Positions 1 through 5,711 of a stretch of DNA of 7,286 bases are shown in pieces (the stretch's first letter is position 1; each line of letters starts with the position of its first letter). The stretch covers positions 1 to 7,286 of the forward strand of contig SMYP01000023.1 in NCBI GenBank assembly GCA_007050895.1. Direction: 5' to 3'. The notes below the pieces were generated by a model. The model was not told the origin of the DNA, ran no database searches, and saw only the letters and a program-made list of their open reading frames with translations. A program made the position numbers and the translations under genes. The stretch is from Candidatus Bathyarchaeota archaeon. GTDB lineage: Archaea > Thermoproteota > Bathyarchaeia > Bathyarchaeales > UBA233.

Positions 1-576
1 TTAGGTGGTGTCCTTTCTACTTTGCTTTTCGCTAAGCTGATTTTTACTTTGCTGGGGTTAACAACGCCTCTCATTTTACTAATTGTTGCTCTTATAACGT
101 ATGGTGGAGCTTACTTTGCTTATCTTGTTCTCGTTGATGCATTATCTAATAGAACAAAAAACTTGCTTTTTGTAATTTGCAGCGGAGCTCTTGGAGCATT
201 TCTAGGCGTTTTGGTGCCTCCAATTCTTGCTATAGGCATCTCTTTGTTTCTTTCAGTTCTAGATTTAATTTTGATAGAAAGAAAAATTGTAGAAAACCTT
301 GTTGGAGATGAAACCTATGAAAAATTACTAACTGAAGTAACTTTCTCTTATACCGAGTGGGGCGTAGGAATTGGTGATTTGACTTGTTACTCATTAGTTG
401 TCTCAAACGCCTCCGTGAATTTCGGGATTTACGTTGGCGGTTTGTCATTGGTTCTGATTCTGATAGGGGTTTTTTTCACTATTGCCCTCACTATCCGAAA
501 AATTCGAGCACCTGGGCTCCCGATCGCAATCACCCTTGGAATGTTGCCTTCACTCTTGCTTTTAATTTTACCATAG
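1..576 (+). CDS. Presenilin/SPP-like (A22-type) intramembrane aspartyl protease, 5'-truncated by the window
   Basis: The frame is open from base 1 and ends at TAG 574-576, so the gene most likely begins upstream. A TTG at 22, with GGTGGTG at 4-10, is the only plausible internal start seen. Numbering from that TTG, the 184 residues are very hydrophobic, with about seven membrane segments (roughly 5-25, 27-40, 46-66, 68-86, 112-130, 134-158, 165-183). Three landmarks match presenilin/signal peptide peptidase proteases in order: an Asp inside a helix followed by a charged patch (D81, in SVLDLILIERK), a GIGD at 116-119 whose D119 would be the second catalytic Asp, and PGLP at 164-167, equivalent to the PAL motif. 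Such enzymes cut transmembrane helices within the membrane. Archaeal members usually have nine helices, so about two are missing on the left, as expected for truncation. Differences from the family are LD instead of YD at the first Asp, and only 38 residues between the aspartates. Substrate unknown. Confidence 0.72.
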   Translation, partial: LGGVLSTLLFAKLIFTLLGLTTPLILLIVALITYGGAYFAYLVLVDALSNRTKNLLFVICSGALGAFLGVLVPPILAIGISLFLSVLDLILIERKIVENLVGDETYEKLLTEVTFSYTEWGVGIGDLTCYSLVVSNASVNFGIYVGGLSLVLILIGVFFTIALTIRKIRAPGLPIAITLGMLPSLLLLILP

Positions 577-595
577 AAACCTAAATGTTGAAAAA

Positions 596-611
596 TTGTT
601 TATTTTTATTT
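596..611 (+). terminator. T-rich transcription terminator after the protease-like gene
   Basis: An interrupted T-run with no stem-loop lies about 20 nt past the stop codon at 574-576, in the convergent gap. Archaeal RNA polymerase commonly terminates on such oligo-T stretches. Inferred from composition only. Confidence 0.45.
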
Positions 612-635
612 GAAAATATAATTTTGTAAAAATTG

Positions 636-649
636 AAAAAAGAAAAAAA
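636..649 (-). terminator. Oligo-T terminator after the solute-binding protein gene
   Basis: On the minus strand this reads T7-C-T6, starting about 15 nt past the stop codon of the binding-protein gene. It is the strongest T-run in the convergent gap 577-664, and no hairpin is visible beside it. This fits archaeal intrinsic termination. Confidence 0.55.
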
Positions 650-664
650 GGAAAGTTGGTTTTG

Positions 665-2542
665 TTACTTTCGTCTTCTTATGAAGTAGACAGCTCCCAC
701 TGCAACTACGACGACAACCACAGCTACTGCCACGTAAAGACCGTATTCCTCAAGGAAGCCTTTTGATGGTGGTGCAACTCCAGTTTCATACCCAGCTGCC
801 GCTAGCAGAGATTTGGCCATTTGAAGATCATAAGCGTATGGCTGTAGGCTTGTGTCATATCCTGCTGTTACTGTGGTAATTGCAGTTGTGACTCCTGGTG
901 AGCCATATCCATCAAGTATTGTATTTATGATGTCCTGTCTGGGTATTAGATGGCTTAAAGCTTGTCTGACATATCTGGCTGCCTCAGCTGCTCGATTAGG
1001 GTCTTGTTTACCCAGTGGCGTATCAACACCAGTTCCAATAACCGGGTGAAGCATGTTTAAACCAAGTTCTTGCACGCCGAAAGCATCGTATTCTACATAA
1101 GTTCCCCATGGTTCTTCGATGCTGCTAAGCTTTGTTTGTAGATGGTATTGTGAATCAAGCAGATCCACTTCGCCATTCTTTAGAGCGGTGATAGCGGGAT
1201 CAGAGTCTTCTATGAATACCACGACAATGTACTGGGTTTTGAATTTTCCTTCAGTCACGAGGGCTCCTGCGTTCCAATAGTCATCGTTTCGGACAAGAGT
1301 GTTACTGGCGGTTGTTGGGTCGTAACCCATGAACATGTAGGGGCCAGTGCCTATTGGTCCAGTGAATGTTTGTCCATTAGACGTATAGCTGCCTTCACAT
1401 GTGTTGAATGGATGGGATCTCCAGTCTTCGAGGGGTACGTTCTCAAGAACATGTTTTGGTAAAATGCTGTATGCTAGGATAACCTCTGCAAAGTAAGCGT
1501 AGGGTTCAGGCAAGTTGAATTTCACTGTGTAGTCGTCTACTTTCTCGATGTTTTCTGGTCCACCGATAATTTGTGTTAGGAAGCCTCCTACTTGAGAAGC
1601 TAGCGCTTCATCCATTGCTGTTGTATATGTGAATACCACGTCATCAGCGGTAAATTCAACTCCATCATGGAATTTAACGCCCTGTCTCAAATTGACGGTC
1701 CACGTTTTGTCATCATCTGCAACTGTCCAGCTTGTAGCCAAGCCTTCAATCAGGTCAAAAGTCTCAAGGTTCTCTCTTTGAACTAAGTAGTCGTAGACAT
1801 TGCCATATACTGTAAGGTCATAGTACGAAGTGGAAACGTAATCCATCATTCCTTCTGATGGGCATGGTCCTGTCTGAGCAACAACAATGGTCTCTTCAGA
1901 GGAAGAACCTGGGGTGAGTTCCCATTCCGCAATTCTAGGCCAACAGGGATAATGCAATATCTCTAGAGGGTCTCCTACTAGAATCGTTGGATCATATGCA
2001 ACTACTTCTTGATCGTATTCGATGGTTAGCGAAGGATTTTCTTCGTATGCGAGTTGTTGCCACTCTTTTACATAGCCAAGGCGTGTCTCTTCGTTCACTG
2101 TTTCCGAAATTAGTCTGCAAAGTCTGTCGTTTTCTTCGTTCACCCAGTTATAATAGTTTTGACCAGGTGGCGAGGACATTGTAGTTTGACTGCTATGGTA
2201 AAGACTGAATGGGTCCGGATCTACAGTCATTGCATATCCAACGAAAAGCATGTCAAAACCTCCTTCATCATAAGTCTTTCCTGCTACATCTAGCGGTGGA
2301 TCTAGAGCTCTGTCATAGATTGTATCCCAATCTTGAATGACTCTCTGAGCATCGATCCCAGCTTCTATAAATCTCTGTTGAATAATTTCTGACCATGCTT
2401 GCCTAGACGGGTTTGTGTTTGGAACCGTTAAGGTGATCTTAAACAAATTCGTTTGTCCACTTGCAAACAACGAAGATGCTGGTAGCAAGGCACTAAAAAG
2501 CAACAGTACGCCAAGTATCGTCGATATATATTTTTTATGCAT
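665..2542 (-). CDS. Peptide-type ABC transporter substrate-binding protein (SBP family 5), apparently circularly permuted, C-terminally anchored
   Basis: The 625-residue protein is an extracellular receptor that would hand peptides or similar solutes to the DppBCDF importer encoded divergently. Residues 1-29 form a Sec signal peptide (KK, hydrophobic core, ASG end) without a lipobox Cys. Residues 601-620 are a Val-rich transmembrane helix followed by RRRK, a C-terminal anchor. Residues 218-587 carry the usual N-terminal part of the family: SW.V.DD.KTW (271-281), LRQGVKFHDG (285-294), FTADDVVFTY (297-306), PIGTGPY (396-402), and YAYDLQMAKSLLAAAGY (569-585). Residues 33-209 look like the part that normally follows AGY: PNTNPSRQAW, AGIDAQRV, GGFDMLFVGYAMTVDPDP (94-111) and ENDRLCRLISETVNEETR. 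The order is therefore swapped, with linker TPGSSSEE (210-217) at the join. ATG 2540-2542 is chosen because it gives the signal peptide and has GGAGAG 10 nt upstream. Cysteines are at 142, 200, 227 and 382. Family call is strong; the ligand is unknown. Confidence 0.93.
   Translation of the reverse strand: MHKKYISTILGVLLLFSALLPASSLFASGQTNLFKITLTVPNTNPSRQAWSEIIQQRFIEAGIDAQRVIQDWDTIYDRALDPPLDVAGKTYDEGGFDMLFVGYAMTVDPDPFSLYHSSQTTMSSPPGQNYYNWVNEENDRLCRLISETVNEETRLGYVKEWQQLAYEENPSLTIEYDQEVVAYDPTILVGDPLEILHYPCWPRIAEWELTPGSSSEETIVVAQTGPCPSEGMMDYVSTSYYDLTVYGNVYDYLVQRENLETFDLIEGLATSWTVADDDKTWTVNLRQGVKFHDGVEFTADDVVFTYTTAMDEALASQVGGFLTQIIGGPENIEKVDDYTVKFNLPEPYAYFAEVILAYSILPKHVLENVPLEDWRSHPFNTCEGSYTSNGQTFTGPIGTGPYMFMGYDPTTASNTLVRNDDYWNAGALVTEGKFKTQYIVVVFIEDSDPAITALKNGEVDLLDSQYHLQTKLSSIEEPWGTYVEYDAFGVQELGLNMLHPVIGTGVDTPLGKQDPNRAAEAARYVRQALSHLIPRQDIINTILDGYGSPGVTTAITTVTAGYDTSLQPYAYDLQMAKSLLAAAGYETGVAPPSKGFLEEYGLYVAVAVVVVVVAVGAVYFIRRRK
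782..1891 (-). other. Canonical N-terminal segment of the binding protein (residues 218-587), now at the C-terminal side
   Basis: The segment opens with ETIVVAQTGPCPSEG, the usual first strand of a mature SBP family 5 protein. It runs through the family's FHDG.EFTADDVVFTY and IGTGPY motifs and stops right after AAAGYETG, where a normal protein would continue into the C-terminal part. Instead about 13 residues (588-600) lead to the membrane helix. About 370 residues is near normal for this half. Confidence 0.75.
1916..2446 (-). other. Displaced C-terminal segment of the binding protein (residues 33-209)
   Basis: These residues match the stretch that, in ordinary SBP family 5 proteins, follows the YDxxxAKxLLxxAGY motif and runs to the C-terminus. 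It starts with a beta-strand and the NP.RQAW.EIIQQ helix, continues through AGID, the DWDTIYDRAL region and the FDMLFVGYAMTVDPDP motif, then a helical stretch, and ends at the YPCWPRIAEW region. About 177 residues is a reasonable length for that half. Here it sits directly behind the signal peptide. Confidence 0.75.
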
Positions 2543-2552
2543 TAAAGTTCAG

Positions 2553-2558
2553 CTCTCC
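2553..2558 (-). promoter_or_regulatory. Ribosome-binding site of the binding-protein gene
   Basis: The minus strand reads GGAGAG, with 10 nt before the ATG at 2542. It supports that start, which is also the one that gives a complete signal peptide. Confidence 0.45.
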
Positions 2559-2583
2559 AGCTTCTACTTTTACATGTTTTTGG

Positions 2584-2592
2584 TTTATAATA
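2584..2592 (-). promoter_or_regulatory. TATA-like box of the binding-protein gene
   Basis: Read on the minus strand, this is TATTATAAA, centred about 46 nt before the ATG at 2542. Archaeal transcription starts about 25 nt downstream of the box, which would give a start near 2562 and a leader of about 20 nt containing the GGAGAG ribosome-binding site. The spacing is internally consistent, but there is no experimental support. Confidence 0.5.
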
Positions 2593-2704
2593 CTTATGCA
2601 TCTACAAAGCCCATGGTTAAATTTACGCATCAGTTTCTGGTTGATTTCAAACCTCTTTAAACTGTTATATGACAATTTTTCGAATTCCTTTAAAATTAAG
2701 AATG

Positions 2705-2714
2705 CTTAAATATT
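2705..2714 (+). promoter_or_regulatory. TATA-like box of the dpp operon
   Basis: CTTAAATATT lies about 50 nt upstream of the dppB start. Transcription beginning about 25 nt downstream would give a leader of about 20-25 nt. It falls inside an imperfect palindrome (2700-2715). A second candidate, TTTAAAA at 2689-2695, cannot be excluded. Confidence 0.4.
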
Positions 2715-2743
2715 CTGGGAACTAAAGAAAGGCATTTGGAACA

Positions 2744-2747
2744 GTGA
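2744..2747 (+). promoter_or_regulatory. Weak ribosome-binding site bearing on the dppB start
   Basis: GTGA matches the 3' part of the archaeal Shine-Dalgarno sequence. It is 6 nt from TTG 2754 and 12 nt from ATG 2760. The spacing favours TTG, while similarity to DppB proteins favours ATG. The choice changes only two residues (Met-Ser). Confidence 0.35.
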
Positions 2748-2759
2748 CTCAGTTTGTCA

Positions 2760-3734
2760 ATGCTCAGATATTTGATACGAAGAATTCTCTATTTGATACC
2801 ACTGTTTTTTGGAGTTTTGATAATAGTATTTGTTGCGTCTAGGATCGCTGGGGATCCAGTTCGACTGATGACTGTTATGAATCCTCGCATTACAGATGCA
2901 GCTAGACAAAATTTAGTTGCCTATTATGGTCTTGATCAGCCTCTGTATATCCAATTTTTTGTATTTTTGTCACAGTTGTTTCAAGGCAACCTCGGAAATG
3001 CTTATGCGATTAGAGGAGGCACAGCAGTAGCTACATTGATCGGAGACTATGCATGGTTAACCTTCGAACTTCAGCTTGCTGCACTCTTCTTATCACTCCT
3101 GATAGCTATTCCTGTAGGTGTTTTATCAGCAAAGAGACAGTACTCAAAACTAGATTTAGGTGTAACTACCACTTCTCTCCTTGGTACATGCATACCAATA
3201 TTTTACTTGGGAATAATTGCCATTATAATTTTCTCGTATTTTCTAGGATGGTTCCCACATGGCGGAGCTCACTCACTCTTGCCTCAAAATTATCCTCTGG
3301 GAAGCTATGAACTGGATGGATTATGGCATATGGCTTTGCCAACAGCCATCCTTACTTTCGCAACTTTAGCACCAATAGTGCTGCTAGTTAGATCGAGTAT
3401 GCTAGAAATTTTAAGGCAAGATTACATATTGGCAGCAAGAGCGAGCGGCTTGAGCGAACGCAGTGTGGTCTACAAACACGCATTGAGAAACACTCTTATT
3501 CCTGTTGTAACCTACGTTGGATTGTACTTCGGTGGTATGCTAGCCGGTGCTCCTGTAACGGAGACTGTTTTTAACTGGCCAGGCGTTGGTAGACTTTTCG
3601 TCGAAGCGGTAGCAAGGCTTGACTTTCCTGTTATAATGGGCATAACTGTATTCATTACTATAATGACTCTTATTGCAAATCTAATAACAGACATCACGTA
3701 TGGTTACATAGATCCTAGAATAAGGCTCGAATAG
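2760..3734 (+). CDS. dppB: Peptide ABC transporter permease DppB/OppB-type
   Basis: First gene of the operon and one of two membrane subunits forming the import channel. ATG 2760 is preferred because the protein then begins MLRYLIRRILYLIPLFFGV, the standard DppB start. TTG 2754 would add two residues, and an in-frame TGA at 2745 rules out anything longer. The 324 residues show a first helix followed by AGDPVR (about 31-36), an external region with YGLDQPLYIQF (about 56-66) typical of this family, and about five further membrane segments. The cytoplasmic coupling (EAA) loop, DYILAARASGLSERSVVYKHALRNTLIP (about 221-248), keeps the conserved Gly and docks on an ATPase. The C-terminal motif with NWPGVGRLFVEA and the YIDPRIRL end are also diagnostic. 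Length is normal for the family. No defect seen. The substrate could be peptides, but related systems carry nickel or sugars, so specificity is open. Confidence 0.96.
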   Translation: MLRYLIRRILYLIPLFFGVLIIVFVASRIAGDPVRLMTVMNPRITDAARQNLVAYYGLDQPLYIQFFVFLSQLFQGNLGNAYAIRGGTAVATLIGDYAWLTFELQLAALFLSLLIAIPVGVLSAKRQYSKLDLGVTTTSLLGTCIPIFYLGIIAIIIFSYFLGWFPHGGAHSLLPQNYPLGSYELDGLWHMALPTAILTFATLAPIVLLVRSSMLEILRQDYILAARASGLSERSVVYKHALRNTLIPVVTYVGLYFGGMLAGAPVTETVFNWPGVGRLFVEAVARLDFPVIMGITVFITIMTLIANLITDITYGYIDPRIRLE

Positions 3735-3754
3735 GGGAGCGTGAAGAATCAATC

Positions 3755-4687
3755 ATGAAAAGAAAAAAATCCGCAAAACCTGAGCCACTGGTCAGTGCTC
3801 GAAATCAACGAGCAAAGGGTGTAAGTCAATGGAATATCGCCTGGCGGAGATTTAAGAGAAATAAAGCCGCCCTAGCAGGAGCTTTAATCGTAGGTTTTGT
3901 TGTATTCTTGGCTGCTTTCGACGCGCTTATAGCACCTTATCCGCCAAATGCAACCCCCGGATTCTTCACTGGCGAAGCGAGATCCCCTCCCTCTCTCAAA
4001 TACTTATTTGGCACAGATTATCTGGGACACGATGTTTTCAGCCAAGTTGTGTATGGTGCTAAAGCAGCCCTTTTTGTTGGGTTTGGCTCAGCAGCAATAG
4101 CTATGTCTCTAGCCATTGTGGTTGGTATTGTCTCTGGGTACTACGGAGGATTCATAGATAACATTTTGATGAGAATAACAGAAATATTCCTTGTCATTCC
4201 TTTCCTTCTTATCTTACTGGTTTTCTTACGGGTAATTTCTGCCGTGGCTCCTTCAGGCTTTGGAGGATTACCAACAGTCATGATTATGATAGGTTTGTTT
4301 TCATGGGCTTCAAACGCAAGAATAATTCGTGGAGAAGTACTGCGAGTCAAAGAGAGCGAATTCATCGAAGCCTCAAAGGCGTTGGGAGCAAGCAAAACAC
4401 GAATGATGTTTAGACATATTTTCCCAAATGTCTTGCATATAATTATCGTTCTTACCACGCTGATGATAGCAACTGCAATTTTGGTTGAGGCTGCAGTTAG
4501 CTTTTTAGGATTTGGTGACGCAGCCGCCATCACTTGGGGTCAACAACTTCAAAAGGCTAACGAAGCCGTAAAAGAAGCTTGGTGGGAAGGAGTCTTTCCA
4601 GGTCTGTTCATTACACTGCTAGTTCTAGGTTTCAGTTTACTGGGAAATGGATTGAGAGATGCGCTGGACCCTCGTCTTAGAGAATAA
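3755..4687 (+). CDS. dppC: Peptide ABC transporter permease DppC/OppC-type
   Basis: Partner permease of DppB, starting 20 nt after it; GGGGAG (3734-3739) and GTGA (3741-3744) precede the ATG. The 310 residues have a basic cytoplasmic tail (KRKK.AK), then W..AWRRFKRNKAALAG (about 26-42), the usual OppC N-terminal motif leading into the first helix. FGTDYLGHDVFSQVVYGAK at 85-103 matches the family's GTDxxGRDxxSRxxxGxR signature, with His in place of the usual Arg. The EAA coupling loop is at about 202-224 (EFIEASKALGASKTRMMFRHIFPN), and the C-terminus has SFLGFG (249-254) and GNGLRDALDPRLRE. About six membrane segments are visible. Length and motifs are normal, so the subunit should be functional. 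Together with DppB it forms the heterodimeric pore. Confidence 0.96.
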   Translation: MKRKKSAKPEPLVSARNQRAKGVSQWNIAWRRFKRNKAALAGALIVGFVVFLAAFDALIAPYPPNATPGFFTGEARSPPSLKYLFGTDYLGHDVFSQVVYGAKAALFVGFGSAAIAMSLAIVVGIVSGYYGGFIDNILMRITEIFLVIPFLLILLVFLRVISAVAPSGFGGLPTVMIMIGLFSWASNARIIRGEVLRVKESEFIEASKALGASKTRMMFRHIFPNVLHIIIVLTTLMIATAILVEAAVSFLGFGDAAAITWGQQLQKANEAVKEAWWEGVFPGLFITLLVLGFSLLGNGLRDALDPRLRE

Positions 4688-4692
4688 AACCT

Positions 4693-5706
4693 ATGGAACG
4701 AACGCTTATGACAACAAAGGAAATATTGAGAATTGAGAACCTAAAAACATACTTTGACACATGGGCGGGAATAGTCAAAGCTGTTGATGGAGTAAGCCTA
4801 AACGTAAGAGAGGGCGAGACATTAGGATTAGTCGGCGAATCAGGCTCTGGAAAATCTGTTACTGCTTTGTCCATACTCAAAGTAGTCCCAAGACCTGGGA
4901 AGATTCTTGGTGGAAAAATAGTATACAAAGGAGAAAACCTGCTGGAAAAAACTGAAAATGATATGCAAAATATTCGAGGAAAAGAAATTGGCTATATCTT
5001 TCAAGATCCAGCCACTTCTTTAAATCCCGTTTTTTCCATTGCCGATCAATTGACCGAAGTTATTAGACGTCACCAAAATCTTAACAAGACAGAAGCTTTG
5101 GAAAAAGCAATTGAATTGTTAAGACTCGTAGAAATAGCTGATCCAGAAATAAAGATTTGGAGCTATCCCCACCAATTAAGTGGAGGAATGAAACAACGTA
5201 TGGCAATTGCGAGAGCTTTATCCTGTCAGCCAAACCTTCTTTTAGCGGATGAGCCAACAACCAATCTGGATGTTACAATTCAAGCTCAAATTCTAGAGTT
5301 AATGAAAAATCTGAAAAAGAAATTAGGAATGTCAATGATCCTGATTACTCATGACATGGGTGTTGTTGCCACCGTAGCTGACCGAATAAGCGTTATGTAC
5401 GCAGGTAGAGTATGCGAAGCAGCTAGCACTAAAACTATTTTTAGGAAACCTATGCACCCATACACTATAGCTCTTTTAGAAGCGGTTCCAAATATAACTG
5501 AAAAGAAGGAAAAACTGAAAATTATCCCAGGAGCAATTCCAAACCTAATAACTCCTCCATCAGGATGCCGATTTCACCCAAGATGCGATTTTGCAGACTC
5601 CACTTGTGCTTCTGCAATCCCTCCATTGATCGAAATTGAGCCAGAGCATTATGTAGCTTGCCACCATACCAAAGAAGTCAGCAAGATCTCAGGAAGCAGG
5701 AGTTAG
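4693..5706 (+). CDS. dppD: Peptide ABC transporter ATP-binding protein DppD/OppD-type
   Basis: Cytoplasmic ATPase that powers import, starting 5 nt after dppC. No clear ribosome-binding site is seen before ATG 4693, so translation may be coupled to dppC; ATG 4708 is an alternative start that removes five residues. In 337 residues the motifs are Walker A GESGSGKS (48-55), Q-loop Gln104 in FQDPATSLNP, signature LSGGMKQR (162-169), Walker B LLLADEP (182-188), D-loop NLD (191-193) and switch His220. The C-terminal OppD/DppD extension has GCRFHPRC and later Cys, giving C292, C298, C305 and C323, the four-cysteine pattern that ligates a [4Fe-4S] cluster in members of this family. All catalytic residues are present. 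It should pair with DppF in a heterodimer. Confidence 0.95.
   Translation: MERTLMTTKEILRIENLKTYFDTWAGIVKAVDGVSLNVREGETLGLVGESGSGKSVTALSILKVVPRPGKILGGKIVYKGENLLEKTENDMQNIRGKEIGYIFQDPATSLNPVFSIADQLTEVIRRHQNLNKTEALEKAIELLRLVEIADPEIKIWSYPHQLSGGMKQRMAIARALSCQPNLLLADEPTTNLDVTIQAQILELMKNLKKKLGMSMILITHDMGVVATVADRISVMYAGRVCEAASTKTIFRKPMHPYTIALLEAVPNITEKKEKLKIIPGAIPNLITPPSGCRFHPRCDFADSTCASAIPPLIEIEPEHYVACHHTKEVSKISGSRS
5699..5702 (+). promoter_or_regulatory. Ribosome-binding site that fixes the dppF start
   Basis: GGAG sits in the last codons of dppD, 9 nt before ATG 5712. It supports that ATG over the in-frame TTG at 5658, which would overlap dppD by 49 nt and add an 18-residue extension unlike the family. 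Confidence 0.5.
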
Positions 5707-5711
5707 ACGTA

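Larger units (their letters stand above)
2543..2759. promoter_or_regulatory. Divergent intergenic regulatory region between the binding-protein gene and the dpp operon
   Basis: This AT-rich stretch of about 217 bp, the longest non-coding gap in the window, must carry the promoters for both transcription units. It contains one good TATA-like box for each direction and a few AT-rich inverted repeats (AATTTT 2674-2679 with AAAATT 2692-2697; an imperfect 16-bp palindrome at 2700-2715). No RNA gene or conserved small ORF was recognised here. The shared location suggests coordinated control of receptor and transporter, which is an inference. Confidence 0.6.

Noticed and set aside
665..2542. Fusion of two different binding proteins, or a tandem duplication, instead of a permutation
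   Set aside because: Each part of the SBP fold is found once only and the combined length equals one normal domain. The broken ends match up (AGYETG to LFKITL). A chimera of halves from two different relatives cannot be excluded without trees.
2415..2660. 81-codon plus-strand open frame across the start of the binding-protein gene and its promoter
   Set aside because: It overlaps the signal-peptide coding region in antisense and the AT-rich intergenic DNA, with no recognisable features. It is more likely chance.
2674..2697. AATTTT...AAAATT inverted repeat in the divergent intergenic region as an operator or terminator
   Set aside because: Six-base arms made only of A and T are expected by chance in such AT-rich DNA, and no matching second copy was seen.
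4141..4533. 130-codon open frame on the minus strand inside dppC
   Set aside because: It is antisense to an intact, well-conserved permease gene, has no recognisable domain and no convincing start region. It is a shadow of dppC codon usage.
5658..5711. Upstream in-frame TTG start for dppF giving an 18-residue extension
   Set aside because: It overlaps dppD by 49 nt and the extra residues do not resemble the family, while ATG 5712 has a GGAG site and gives the standard OppF/DppF N-terminus.
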